Shown here: piece by piece, positions 6,615 to 14,600 of the stretch | Layout: each line of letters starts with the position of its first letter | Position numbering within the stretch: position 1 is the stretch's first letter | Assembly: GCA_017409915.1 (NCBI GenBank) | Contig: JAFQRU010000060.1 | Location: 1 to 15,566 of the forward strand | Length of the DNA: 15,566 nt | Source: Clostridia bacterium | GTDB lineage: Bacteria > Bacillota > Clostridia > Monoglobales > Monoglobaceae | Reading direction: 5' to 3' | Translations under genes and position numbers: made by a program | Notes under the pieces: generated by a model | What the model saw: only the letters and a program-made list of their open reading frames with translations | What the model was told of the DNA's origin: nothing | Database searches by the model: none

Positions 6615-7676
6615 ATGAGCAGATTTTTCAGTAATAAATATAAAAACTTAACTCCCTATACACCCGGGGAACAGCCAAAGGATTTTAAATATATTAAGCT
6701 TAACACAAATGAGTCTCCTTATCCTCCATCAAAAAGAGCGATAAGAGAGGCAAGCAAAGCCTCAAAGCTTTTAAATCTTTACCCCGACCCCACTTGTTCT
6801 GCCTTAAATAATAAAATGGCAGAAATCCTAGGGGTTTCCCCTGAGGAAATTCTTATGACAAACGGCTCGGACGAGGTTTTAAACTTTGCATTTATGGCAT
6901 TTTGCGATGAGAAAACCCCCGCGATTTTCCCTGACATAACCTATGGTTTCTACTCAGTTTTTGCAGAGCTTAACAATGTTCCATATGAAGAAATTCCTCT
7001 TAAAGAGGATTTTAGTATTGACACAGAGGCATTTATGGGGCAAAATAAAACTATCTTTATTGCAAACCCAAATGCTCCAACGGGAATTTGTCTTCCTCTT
7101 TCGGAGATTGAGAAGATTTTAAAGAGCAACCCAAATAACATCGTAGTTATTGACGAGGCATACATAGATTTCGGTGGAGAGAGCGCAGTTTCTCTTGTGC
7201 CGAAATATGACAACCTTTTGGTTACACAGACCTTTTCAAAATCCCGCTCGATGGCAGGGGCAAGACTTGGCTTTGGGGTAGCTCAAAAAGAGATTATAGC
7301 GGACCTTAACACAATAAAATATTCCACCAACCCCTATAACATCAACAAGATGACAATGGCAAGTGGAGTTGGAATTTTAGAAGATAACGACCGCACAATC
7401 AAAAATTGTCAGAAAATTATTAAAACCAGAGAATTCACAAAAGAAGCTTTAAAGGACCTCGGCTTTACTCTTACTCCATCCTCTGCCAACTTCATTTTTG
7501 CAAAGCATAAAGATATGGGCGGCGAGGAGATTTATAAAAAGCTTAAAGAGGCAGGAATTTTGGTGAGACATTTTAATTCCGAGAAAATTAAAGACTATAA
7601 CCGCATAACAATCGGCACGAAAAAGCAGATGAAAGCTTTAATCTCTGCTTTAAAAACAATATTGGAGGAAAATTAA
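6615..7676 (+). CDS. hisC: Histidinol-phosphate aminotransferase
   Basis: PLP-dependent fold type I aminotransferase: imidazole acetol phosphate + glutamate to histidinol phosphate + 2-oxoglutarate. 353 residues, standard length. The PLP Schiff-base lysine is K209 in TFSKSRSMAGARLGF; the substrate segment LNTNESPYPPS near residue 30, the ANPNAPTG loop, and VVIDEAYIDFG (PLP-ring Asp and Tyr) are all present. The start ATG is 2 nt after the hisD stop, with GAGGAA at 6604-6609 inside the end of hisD. Its position between hisD and hisB marks it as HisC rather than another class I/II aminotransferase. Confidence 0.97.
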   Translation: MSRFFSNKYKNLTPYTPGEQPKDFKYIKLNTNESPYPPSKRAIREASKASKLLNLYPDPTCSALNNKMAEILGVSPEEILMTNGSDEVLNFAFMAFCDEKTPAIFPDITYGFYSVFAELNNVPYEEIPLKEDFSIDTEAFMGQNKTIFIANPNAPTGICLPLSEIEKILKSNPNNIVVIDEAYIDFGGESAVSLVPKYDNLLVTQTFSKSRSMAGARLGFGVAQKEIIADLNTIKYSTNPYNINKMTMASGVGILEDNDRTIKNCQKIIKTREFTKEALKDLGFTLTPSSANFIFAKHKDMGGEEIYKKLKEAGILVRHFNSEKIKDYNRITIGTKKQMKALISALKTILEEN

Positions 7677-8264
7677 ATGAGAAACGCAAGTTTAACAAGG
7701 AAAACAAACGAAACCGACATTTCCCTTATGCTCAATCTCGACGGAAAGGGCGAGGCAAAAATTGATTCCGGATGCGGATTTTTAGACCACATGCTTACTC
7801 TTTTTGCAAAGCACGGCAAGTTTGACCTTGCAATCTCTTGCAAGGGGGATACTTTTGTTGACTATCACCACACAGTTGAGGATATCGGCATCTGCTTAGG
7901 TCAGGCTTTTGAAAAAGCCTTAGGCGACAAAAAGGGCATTACCCGTTACGGTAACACCATTCTTCCTATGGACGAATCTTTAATCCTTTCTGCCGTTGAT
8001 TTATCAGGCAGAGGCTTCCTCTCCTATAACCTTGACATTCCATCTCCAAAAGTTGGGGACTTTGACACAGAGCTTTGCGAGGAGTTTTTCTTAGCGTTTG
8101 TAAGATGTGCAAATCTTACTCTCCACATAAAACAGCTTGACGGCAAAAACTCTCACCACATTATCGAAGGGGCATTTAAGAGCGTTGCAAGAAGCCTTAA
8201 AGATGCCGTAGCAATTGACAAAGACTTTGCAGACGAAATTCCATCCACCAAAGGAGTGCTTTAA
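7677..8264 (+). CDS. hisB: Imidazoleglycerol-phosphate dehydratase (monofunctional)
   Basis: Converts imidazoleglycerol phosphate to imidazole acetol phosphate; a manganese enzyme assembling as a 24-mer in known members. 195 residues, dehydratase domain only, without the phosphatase domain fused in enteric bacteria. The metal-binding motifs are intact: GFLDHML (D37, H38), DYHHTVEDIGI (H64, H65, E68, D69) and NSHHIIEGAFKS (H160, H161). The ATG follows the hisC stop directly (TAAATG), so translation is probably coupled. The missing phosphatase activity is supplied by the PHP-type gene at the end of the operon. Confidence 0.98.
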   Translation: MRNASLTRKTNETDISLMLNLDGKGEAKIDSGCGFLDHMLTLFAKHGKFDLAISCKGDTFVDYHHTVEDIGICLGQAFEKALGDKKGITRYGNTILPMDESLILSAVDLSGRGFLSYNLDIPSPKVGDFDTELCEEFFLAFVRCANLTLHIKQLDGKNSHHIIEGAFKSVARSLKDAVAIDKDFADEIPSTKGVL

Positions 8265-8879
8265 ATGATAGCGATTATTGACTACGGGGTAGGCAACTTA
8301 TTCTCCCTTAAAAGCTCCTTTGACAAAATCGGACAAAAGACAATCGTAACGGGAGATGCTGAGGAAATCAAAAAGGCGGACAAAATCATTCTCCCAGGCG
8401 TTGGTGCCTTTGAGGATGCCGCAAAAAAGCTCAGGGAAAGTGGACTTTTTGATTTAGTTATCGAGGAAACCAAAAGCGGTAAGCCTCTTATGGGCATCTG
8501 CCTTGGTATGCAGCTCCTTTTTGACAAGAGCTTTGAATACGGTGAGCACGAGGGTTTAGGTCTTATTCCAGGGGAAATCCGCTCAATAGGTGAGGTTATC
8601 CCAAAGGATTATAAAATTCCTCATATCGGCTGGAATGCCCTTAATATAAAGAAAGATTGCCCTCTTTTTAAATACATAAAAGACGGCGATTTCGTATATT
8701 TTGTTCATTCTTTCTATGGTGCAAACTGCTCTGATAGCACCGTTGCAACGGCAGAATACGGCGCTTCTCTTACCGCCGCAGTTTCCAAAGGAAACATATA
8801 CGGCTGTCAGTTCCACCCTGAAAAAAGCGGTGAAGTTGGGCTTAATATTCTTCGGGCATTTTGCGAAAGTGAGGACTAA
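8265..8879 (+). CDS. hisH: Imidazole glycerol phosphate synthase, glutamine amidotransferase subunit
   Basis: Class I glutamine amidotransferase that releases ammonia from glutamine and channels it to HisF. 204 residues. The catalytic triad is C79 (MGICLGMQLLF), H184 and E186 (CQFHPEKSG). The N-terminal MIAIIDYGVGNLFSL and LPGVGAFEDA segments are typical. The ATG directly abuts the hisB stop. Its partner hisF lies two genes downstream, separated by hisA, the common hisHAF order. Confidence 0.97.
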   Translation: MIAIIDYGVGNLFSLKSSFDKIGQKTIVTGDAEEIKKADKIILPGVGAFEDAAKKLRESGLFDLVIEETKSGKPLMGICLGMQLLFDKSFEYGEHEGLGLIPGEIRSIGEVIPKDYKIPHIGWNALNIKKDCPLFKYIKDGDFVYFVHSFYGANCSDSTVATAEYGASLTAAVSKGNIYGCQFHPEKSGEVGLNILRAFCESED

Positions 8880-8881
8880 TT

Positions 8882-9595
8882 ATGAATATTTTTCCTGCAA
8901 TAGACTTATTTAACCACAAGGCAGTCCGTCTTTTTAAAGGCGACTATAACCAGATGACAATATACAGCGAAAACCCATCTGAAATCGCTCTTGATTTTAA
9001 AAATCAAGGGGCAAAGTTTATCCATATTGTTGACCTTGAGGGTGCAAAAAGCGGAGAAACCCCTAATCTTGACACCGTCAAAAAGATCATTGATGAGTCA
9101 GGTCTTTTTGCGGAAATTGGCGGCGGAATCCGCTCTATGGAAGTTATTGATAAATACATTTCTATCGGGGCAGGGCGGGTTATTTTGGGGACTGCCGCAG
9201 TTTCCGATGAAGAATTTTTAAAAGAAGCCGTTAAAAAATACGGCGACAAAATCGCAGTTGGCATAGACATTAAAGACGGCTATGTTGCAATCAAAGGCTG
9301 GACGGAAAAGTCAGCCTATGACTGCTTCTCTTTCTGCGAGAAAATGCAAAACATCGGGGTTAAGACCATAATCTGCACCGACATTTCAAAGGATGGAGCG
9401 ATGCAGGGGACTAACCATGAGCTATATAAAGAATTATCAGAAAAGTTTGATATGCAACTTATCGCATCAGGGGGAGTTTCCTCTATTGATGATGTTAAAA
9501 AGCTTTCTGAACTTGGAATTTACGGTGCGATTATCGGTAAAGCTTATTACACAGGCGCAATAAAGATTAAAGACGCAATTGAGGTGATAAAATGA
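8882..9595 (+). CDS. hisA: ProFAR isomerase (phosphoribosylformimino-AICAR-P isomerase)
   Basis: Amadori-type isomerisation of ProFAR to PRFAR; a (beta/alpha)8 barrel of 237 residues. The general acid/base pair is D8 (FPAIDLFNHKAVRL) and D129 (VGIDIKDGYVAIKGW), matching D8 and D127 in the Thermotoga enzyme. Half-barrel phosphate-binding loops are visible at AEIGGGIRS and ASGGVSSIDDVKKL. The opening FPAIDL and the GWTEKSAYD segment separate it from its paralogue HisF. It starts two bases after the hisH stop codon and overlaps hisF by 4 nt (ATGA). Confidence 0.97.
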   Translation: MNIFPAIDLFNHKAVRLFKGDYNQMTIYSENPSEIALDFKNQGAKFIHIVDLEGAKSGETPNLDTVKKIIDESGLFAEIGGGIRSMEVIDKYISIGAGRVILGTAAVSDEEFLKEAVKKYGDKIAVGIDIKDGYVAIKGWTEKSAYDCFSFCEKMQNIGVKTIICTDISKDGAMQGTNHELYKELSEKFDMQLIASGGVSSIDDVKKLSELGIYGAIIGKAYYTGAIKIKDAIEVIK

Positions 9596-10350
9596 TTACA
9601 AAGAGAATTATCCCCTGCCTTGATGTTAAAGACGGCAGAGTTGTTAAAGGGGTAAACTTTCTAGGGTTATCCGATGTTTCTTCCCCTGTAGAACTTGCCA
9701 AATTTTACAGCGATAACGGGGCAGACGAGCTTGTTTTTTATGACATAACCGCATCAGCCGAAGGGCGAAAATTATTTACCGACATACTTTGCGAGGTTGC
9801 GAAAACCATTTTTATCCCCTTAACCGTTGGGGGCGGAATCAACACCGTTTCCGATTTTGACAGAGTTTTAAAATGCGGAGCGGATAAAGTCAGCGTAAAT
9901 TCAGGGGCGATTAAAAACCCCAATTTAATCTCCGAGGCTGCAAAGCTTTACGGAGACCAATGCGTTGTTATTTCTGCCGATGTAAAGCGTGTTGACGGCG
10001 TTTTTAGAGTCTTTTCAAAAGGCGGACGGGAAAATACAGATATGGAAGCAATTTCCTGGATAAAACACTGTGTTGACCTTGGCGCAGGAGAAGTTGTTTT
10101 AAACTCCATTGATACAGACGGCGTAAAAGGCGGCTTTGACCTTGAAATGCTTAAAGCCGTTTCCGATGCCGTTAATGTCCCAGTTATTGCATCAGGAGGG
10201 GCAGGGTGCATAGAAGATTTTACCACCCTTTTTAAAACTCTTCCCAAGGTTGATGCAGGTCTTGCCGCATCAATTTTCCACTTCGGCGAGGTTAAAATCC
10301 CTGACCTTAAGAAAGCACTCAAAAAAGAAAACATCCCGATTAGAATTTAA
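9592..10350 (+). CDS. hisF: Imidazole glycerol phosphate synthase, cyclase subunit
   Basis: Uses ammonia from HisH and PRFAR to make imidazoleglycerol phosphate and AICAR. A 252-residue (beta/alpha)8 barrel. The catalytic aspartates are D11 (IIPCLDVKDGRVVKGVNF) and D130 (VISADVKRV), the same numbers as in the Thermotoga enzyme. Phosphate loops LTVGGGINTVSDF and IASGGAGCIEDF are present, as is LNSIDTDGVKGGFDLEM. The first codon overlaps the hisA stop as ATGA, so the two barrels are translationally coupled. The stop codon merges with the ribosome binding site of hisIE. Confidence 0.98.
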   Translation: MITKRIIPCLDVKDGRVVKGVNFLGLSDVSSPVELAKFYSDNGADELVFYDITASAEGRKLFTDILCEVAKTIFIPLTVGGGINTVSDFDRVLKCGADKVSVNSGAIKNPNLISEAAKLYGDQCVVISADVKRVDGVFRVFSKGGRENTDMEAISWIKHCVDLGAGEVVLNSIDTDGVKGGFDLEMLKAVSDAVNVPVIASGGAGCIEDFTTLFKTLPKVDAGLAASIFHFGEVKIPDLKKALKKENIPIRI

Positions 10351-10362
10351 AGGAGAATTATT

Positions 10363-11013
10363 ATGATAAACATAGATAATCTTAAATTTGACGAGAAAGG
10401 ACTTATTCCTGCCATCGTTGTTGACAGCATTTCAAAAAAGGTTTTGACTCTTGCGTATATGAACCGCGAGAGCCTTGAAATCTCTATGAAAGAGGGAAAA
10501 ACTTGTTTTTGGAGTCGTTCAAGAGGCGAGCTTTGGCGTAAGGGTGAAACAAGCGGAAACTATCAGCATATTGTTTCAATAACCGCCGACTGCGATAATG
10601 ACGCCCTCGTTGTTATGGTAGAAAAAGACGGCCCTGCCTGCCACAAGGGAACAGACTCCTGCTTTACTTCTCCACTTTGGGAGAGCGAAGAGCTTTCTGA
10701 ATTTTCATTAGAAAGCTTAATGACACTTATTGCGGGCAGAAAGACCGACAAAAAGGAAGGCTCATACACCACCTATCTTTTCGAAAAAGGCATTGATAAA
10801 ATCCTCAAAAAAGTCGGGGAAGAATCAACCGAGGTTATTATTGCCGCAAAGGATAATGACAAGAAAGAAACTGTTTATGAAATTGCGGACCTTTGCTATC
10901 ACATTATGGTTTTGATGATTGAAATGGGTATTTCACTTGAAGATATTCACCGCGAGCTTGCGTCCCGTCATGTCATTGATAAAAAAATCAAGCAGGAGAA
11001 GATGACAAAATGA
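10363..11013 (+). CDS. hisIE: Bifunctional phosphoribosyl-AMP cyclohydrolase / phosphoribosyl-ATP pyrophosphatase
   Basis: Catalyses steps two and three: PR-ATP hydrolysis (HisE) and ring opening of PR-AMP (HisI). 216 residues. The HisI domain (~1-105) has the metal aspartates D76, D78 and D80 (ADCDNDALVV) and the zinc cysteines C77, C93 and C100 (PACHKGTDSCF). The HisE domain (~115-205) has the all-alpha MazG-like pattern SYTTYLFEKGIDKILKKVGEE, E153-E154 and E157 (EESTEVIIAAK), and YEIADLCYHIMVLM. The fused form is common in Firmicutes. AAAGGAG at 10349-10355 precedes the ATG by 7 nt; this 12-nt gap is the largest inside the operon. The stop overlaps the next gene as ATGA. Confidence 0.97.
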   Translation: MINIDNLKFDEKGLIPAIVVDSISKKVLTLAYMNRESLEISMKEGKTCFWSRSRGELWRKGETSGNYQHIVSITADCDNDALVVMVEKDGPACHKGTDSCFTSPLWESEELSEFSLESLMTLIAGRKTDKKEGSYTTYLFEKGIDKILKKVGEESTEVIIAAKDNDKKETVYEIADLCYHIMVLMIEMGISLEDIHRELASRHVIDKKIKQEKMTK

Positions 11014-11780
11014 TAAGAGCGGATTTTCACACTCACACTCTCTATTGTGACGGAAAAAACACGCCTGAGGAAATGGTCCTCTCCGCAATAGATAAAGGGC
11101 TTTTGATTTTGGGTCTTTCCGCCCACTCCTATATGCCAACAGATGAAGACTGGTGCATAGACAAGGGAAAAGTTTCAGATTATATCGCCGAGATTAACAC
11201 TCTCAAAGAGAAATATAAAAATAAAATCAAGATTCTCTGCGGAGTGGAAATGGACTATTTTTCCGAGATGCCGACTGACGAGTTTGATTATGTCATAGGC
11301 TCTGTCCATTATGTTTTAAAGGGCGGAGAGTATATCCCCATTGATGCAACTCCCGAAATTTTGAAGGATGCCGTAAACCGCCTTTTCGGTGGGGATTTTT
11401 ATGCCCTTTGCGAAGAGTATTATAAAAATGTTGCCGATGTTATAAACAAAACCAAGGCAGACATTATCGGGCATTTTGACCTTATTGCAAAATTCAATGA
11501 AAACGGAGAGCTTTTTGACGAAAATCATCCTCGATATATAAAGGCTTACAAAAGCGCAGTGGACGCTCTCATTAAGCACGATGTTCCCTTTGAGGTTAAC
11601 ACGGGGGCAATTTCAAGAGGCTATCGCACCTCCCCTTACCCATCAGCGAAAATTCTTGAATATATAAAGGAAAAGGGCGGTCGGGTAATATTAAACAGCG
11701 ACAGCCACAATAAAGATACTTTGTGCTTTGAATTTGATAAATGGGAAGAATATATAAAGGATATGGGCTTTGATATTTAA
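11010..11780 (+). CDS. hisK: Histidinol-phosphatase, PHP family (HisJ/HisK type)
   Basis: Removes phosphate from histidinol phosphate, the one step not covered by the other genes here because HisB is monofunctional. 256 residues, normal for the Bacillus/Lactococcus-type PHP enzyme. Trinuclear metal-site residues are visible: H7 and H9 (ADFHTHT), H39 (LSAHSY), E80 (CGVEMDYF), H100 (GSVHYV), H155 and D157 (IGHFDLIAKF), D231 and H233 (NSDSHN). The ATG overlaps the hisIE stop by 4 nt, so this is the last operon gene; its stop codon lies in the loop/stem of the terminator. A PHP phosphatase could have another substrate, but the operon context makes histidinol phosphate by far the likeliest. Confidence 0.94.
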   Translation: MIRADFHTHTLYCDGKNTPEEMVLSAIDKGLLILGLSAHSYMPTDEDWCIDKGKVSDYIAEINTLKEKYKNKIKILCGVEMDYFSEMPTDEFDYVIGSVHYVLKGGEYIPIDATPEILKDAVNRLFGGDFYALCEEYYKNVADVINKTKADIIGHFDLIAKFNENGELFDENHPRYIKAYKSAVDALIKHDVPFEVNTGAISRGYRTSPYPSAKILEYIKEKGGRVILNSDSHNKDTLCFEFDKWEEYIKDMGFDI

Positions 11781-11795
11781 AAGCCCTCTTTTATA
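11765..11795 (+). terminator. Probable intrinsic terminator of the his operon
   Basis: A 7-bp stem, GGGCTTT at 11765-11771 with AAAGCCC at 11780-11786, an 8-nt loop, then TCTTTTAT. The left arm and loop lie in the last codons and stop codon of hisK. The T-tract is interrupted by a C, so it is weaker than the other terminators here, but it sits exactly between the operon and the strong aspS promoter. Confidence 0.7.
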
Positions 11796-11805
11796 TGTAT
11801 TTGTC

Positions 11806-11834
11806 TTGACAAAAAGGAAATAATTGTTTATAAT
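11806..11834 (+). promoter_or_regulatory. Consensus sigma-A promoter of aspS
   Basis: A perfect -35 TTGACA at 11806-11811, a 17-nt spacer and a perfect -10 TATAAT at 11829-11834; expected start near 11841, leader about 35 nt. A second TATAAT at 11843-11848 has no -35 at the right distance and falls in the leader. The leader is too short for a T-box. Confidence 0.9.
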
Positions 11835-11875
11835 AGATTGGATATAATTTACCCAAAAAGAAAGGGACGAATGAT

Positions 11876-13636
11876 ATGTTTTCCGAGAATAAATACAGAA
11901 CTCATACCTGCGGAAATGTCAGCGAAAACGACATCGGTAAGGAAATCCGTGTTGCAGGCTGGGTTGAAAATATAAGAGACCACGGCGGGGTTATGTTTGT
12001 TGACCTTCGCGACCAGTATGGCATAGTTCAGATTGTCGCTTATGACGACAGTCTTCTTTTGGGTGTAACCAAAGAGTCAACTATAACTGTTACAGGAACT
12101 GTTGTTAAAAGAAGCGAAGAAACAATCAACGACAAAATCGCAACAGGAACTGTTGAAGTTGACGCAAAGGCAATTGAGATTTTAGGAAAGGCACAGCCTC
12201 TTCCCTTTGAGCCTCAATCATCTCTTGAAACTAAAGAGGATGTCCGTCTTAAATACCGCTACCTTGATTTAAGAAACAAAAAGGTTCACAACAACATCGT
12301 TTTAAGAAGCGAGATTATTGCTTTTCTTCGCAAAAAGATGACAGAAATGGGATTTTTGGAAATCCAGACTCCTATTCTTTCTGCATCATCCCCTGAGGGC
12401 GCAAGAGACTATCTTATCCCCAGCCGTAAGCATCCGGGCAAGTTCTACGCTCTTCCTCAGGCACCGCAGATTTTCAAACAGCTTTTAATGGTTTCAGGCT
12501 TTGATAAGTATTTCCAGATTGCTCCTTGTTTCCGTGATGAGGATGCAAGAGCTGACCGCTCACCTGGTGAATTCTATCAGCTTGACTTTGAAATGTCCTT
12601 TGCTGAGCAGGAGGATGTTTTAAAGGTTGCCGAAGAAGTTTTATCCGAAACCTTTGCGAAGTTCTCCAATAAAGAGGTTATAAAGCCTTTCCCGAGAATT
12701 TCTTATAAAGATGCAATGCTTAAATACGGCAGCGATAAGCCTGACCTTAGAAACCCGCTTGAAATTATCGATGTAAGTGATATTTTTGAAAATTCCGATT
12801 TTGCCCCATTCAGAGGCAAGACAGTTCGCGCAATCAATGTTCCAAATTGTGCTTCAAAGTCAAAAGGCTTCTTTGAAAAAATGCTTGACTATGCAACCTC
12901 AATCGGTATGAAAGGTCTTGGATATTTCAAAGTTGACGACGATATGAACCTTTTAGGACCTATTGCAAAATTCGTTCCTGAGGATAAAAAAGCAGAGCTT
13001 TTAGCCCGCAGTGAAGTTAAACCCGGAAGCGTTCTCTACTTTATAGCAGACAATGAAAAGGTTGCTGCAAAGCTTGCAGGTCAGATAAGAGAAGAGCTTG
13101 GCAGACGCCTTGAACTTATTGATGACAGCGTTTTCCGTATGTGCTTTATCGTTGATTTTCCAATGTATGAGCGCGACGAAAAGACAAACGAAATTATCTT
13201 CACTCACAACCCATTCTCTATGCCACAGGGCGGTCTTGAAGCACTCAATACAATGAACCCGCTTGACATATTGGCATATCAGTATGACATCGTTTGCGAT
13301 GGTGTTGAGCTTTCTTCCGGTGCAGTTCGTAACCACCACTTAGACACAATGATTCGTGCCTTTGAAATTGCAGGTTATGACGAAGAAACAATCAAGGATA
13401 AATTCACTTCTCTTTATACCGCATTTAAGTATGGCGCTCCGCCTCACGCAGGTATGGCACCGGGTGTTGACAGAATGATTATGCTCTTAACAGGCGAAGA
13501 AAATATCCGCGAAGTTATCGCGTTCCCAATGAACAGCAACGCTCAGGATGTTATGCTTGGCGCACCAAACGAGGTTACAGAGCTTCAGCTTAGAGAAGTT
13601 CATATTAAACTTCGCAAGAAAGTGAACGAGGAATAA
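11876..13636 (+). CDS. aspS: Aspartyl-tRNA synthetase (bacterial type)
   Basis: Charges tRNA-Asp (possibly also tRNA-Asn) in the cytoplasm. 586 residues, class IIb with the bacterial GAD insertion. Order: N-terminal OB fold anticodon-binding domain (~1-110, VAGWVENIRDHGGVMFVDLRD), catalytic core with YALPQAPQIFKQLLMVSGFDKYFQIAPCFRDEDARADR (motif 2, R220-R228), insert domain (~290-410), and motif 3 PPHAGMAPGVDRMIML (522-536, key R533). Two positions differ from the most familiar bacterial pattern: PPHAG for PPHGG and APGVDR for AFGLDR. I recall this variant in some Clostridia. His36 in RDHGG is the residue linked to relaxed tRNA-Asn recognition. The start ATG at 11876 follows AAAGGGA at 11861-11867; an ATG at 11871 is out of frame. 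Confidence 0.97.
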   Translation: MFSENKYRTHTCGNVSENDIGKEIRVAGWVENIRDHGGVMFVDLRDQYGIVQIVAYDDSLLLGVTKESTITVTGTVVKRSEETINDKIATGTVEVDAKAIEILGKAQPLPFEPQSSLETKEDVRLKYRYLDLRNKKVHNNIVLRSEIIAFLRKKMTEMGFLEIQTPILSASSPEGARDYLIPSRKHPGKFYALPQAPQIFKQLLMVSGFDKYFQIAPCFRDEDARADRSPGEFYQLDFEMSFAEQEDVLKVAEEVLSETFAKFSNKEVIKPFPRISYKDAMLKYGSDKPDLRNPLEIIDVSDIFENSDFAPFRGKTVRAINVPNCASKSKGFFEKMLDYATSIGMKGLGYFKVDDDMNLLGPIAKFVPEDKKAELLARSEVKPGSVLYFIADNEKVAAKLAGQIREELGRRLELIDDSVFRMCFIVDFPMYERDEKTNEIIFTHNPFSMPQGGLEALNTMNPLDILAYQYDIVCDGVELSSGAVRNHHLDTMIRAFEIAGYDEETIKDKFTSLYTAFKYGAPPHAGMAPGVDRMIMLLTGEENIREVIAFPMNSNAQDVMLGAPNEVTELQLREVHIKLRKKVNEE

Positions 13637-13647
13637 TTAAAATACAG

Positions 13648-13672
13648 AAGGCACGGTTTTCCGTGCCTTTTT
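13648..13672 (+). terminator. Intrinsic terminator between aspS and the exonuclease gene
   Basis: A 9-bp stem (AAGGCACGG at 13648-13656 with CCGTGCCTT at 13661-13669), a TTTT loop and five T at 13668-13672. It lies 11 nt after the aspS stop and ends only 15 nt before the next start codon, leaving no room for a promoter between hairpin and gene. Confidence 0.88.
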
Positions 13673-13687
13673 GATAAGGAGAAAGTT

Positions 13688-14443
13688 ATGAAATTAGTTT
13701 CTTGGAATGTTAACGGTCTCAGAGCGTGTTTAGGAAAAGGCTTTGAGGAAATTTTAAATACCAGCGAGGCGGACATTTTCGCTTTGCAGGAAACAAAGAT
13801 GCAGGAAGGTCAGGCGGAGGTTAACGCTCCTTCTTACTCCTCTTTCTGGAACTATGCCGAGAAAAAAGGCTATTCTGGGACTGCTGTTTTTACGAAAAAT
13901 AAACCCCTTTCGGTTTCATTGGGTATCGGGATCGATGCTCACGACCATGAGGGCAGGGTTATAACCTTAGAATACGAAAATTTTTATTTCGTAACCTGCT
14001 ACACCCCCAATTCTCAGGACGGGCTTAAACGCCTTGACTATCGAATGGAATGGGAAAGGGATTTCCAGAATTATATTATAAATCTTGATAAGAAAAAGCC
14101 CGTTATCCTTTGCGGAGACCTTAATGTCGCCCATCGAGAAATCGACCTTAAAAACCCGAAAACCAACCGAAAAAATGCAGGGTTTACAGACGAAGAGCGA
14201 GAGAAAATGACCGAATTTTTAGAGAGCGGGTTTACGGACTCTTTCCGCTACCTCTATCCCGAAAAAGAGGGGGCATATTCCTGGTGGAGCTATCGTTTCA
14301 GCGCAAGAGAAAAGAACGCAGGGTGGCGCATTGACTATTTTATAGTATCAAATCGCATAGCAGACAAAATTAAAGAGGCAACAATCCGCTCCGACATTTT
14401 CGGCTCAGACCATTGCCCTGTTGAACTTGAAATAGAAATATAA
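13688..14443 (+). CDS. xth: Exodeoxyribonuclease III / AP endonuclease family
   Basis: Mg-dependent DNA repair nuclease of the EEP fold (ExoA/XthA): cuts at abasic sites and trims 3' ends. 251 residues, the usual length. Active site is complete: N7 (SWNVNGLRA), E35 (LQETKMQ), Y in CYTPNS, D144 and N146 (CGDLNVAHREIDL), and D241-H242 (GSDHCPVELEI). The ARxxGWRIDYF signature appears as SAREKNAGWRIDYF. AAGGAG at 13676-13681 lies 6 nt before the ATG and begins 4 nt after the aspS terminator T-run. It therefore has no promoter of its own in the gap; expression would rely on read-through or a promoter inside aspS. Closer to Gram-positive ExoA than to E. coli XthA by impression, so the symbol exoA could also be used. 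Confidence 0.95.
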   Translation: MKLVSWNVNGLRACLGKGFEEILNTSEADIFALQETKMQEGQAEVNAPSYSSFWNYAEKKGYSGTAVFTKNKPLSVSLGIGIDAHDHEGRVITLEYENFYFVTCYTPNSQDGLKRLDYRMEWERDFQNYIINLDKKKPVILCGDLNVAHREIDLKNPKTNRKNAGFTDEEREKMTEFLESGFTDSFRYLYPEKEGAYSWWSYRFSAREKNAGWRIDYFIVSNRIADKIKEATIRSDIFGSDHCPVELEIEI

Positions 14444-14479
14444 ATTTATCCCCCGAATCGGAGTGAGTTTCATAAAACA

Positions 14480-14521
14480 AAAAAAGGGACGGTTGCATTA
14501 TTCTGCAACAGACCCTTTTTT
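14480..14521 (+). terminator. Bidirectional intrinsic terminator between convergent genes
   Basis: Outer stem 14480-14488 (AAAAAAGGG) with 14513-14521 (CCCTTTTTT), inner stem GTTGCA 14492-14497 with TGCAAC 14504-14509, a symmetric 3-nt internal bulge and a 6-nt loop. T-runs follow on both strands, so it can end the exonuclease transcript from the left and the regulator transcript from the right. I see no gene in the rest of the 157-nt gap 14444-14600. The sequence resembles terminators I associate with mobile elements of gut Firmicutes, but I cannot confirm this. Confidence 0.85.
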
Positions 14522-14600
14522 ATTTGCCCTGTCTTTAAGATTCCGTGTATAGAAGTGTGCATTAACAGAATACGATAAACAAACTATTTCGTTTTTAAAC

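Noticed and set aside
11843..11848. Second TATAAT in front of aspS
   Set aside because: No acceptable -35 lies 16-18 nt upstream; it falls in the leader of the better promoter.
11787..11875. T-box or riboswitch in front of aspS
   Set aside because: The predicted leader is only about 35 nt, with no specifier stem or antiterminator sequence.
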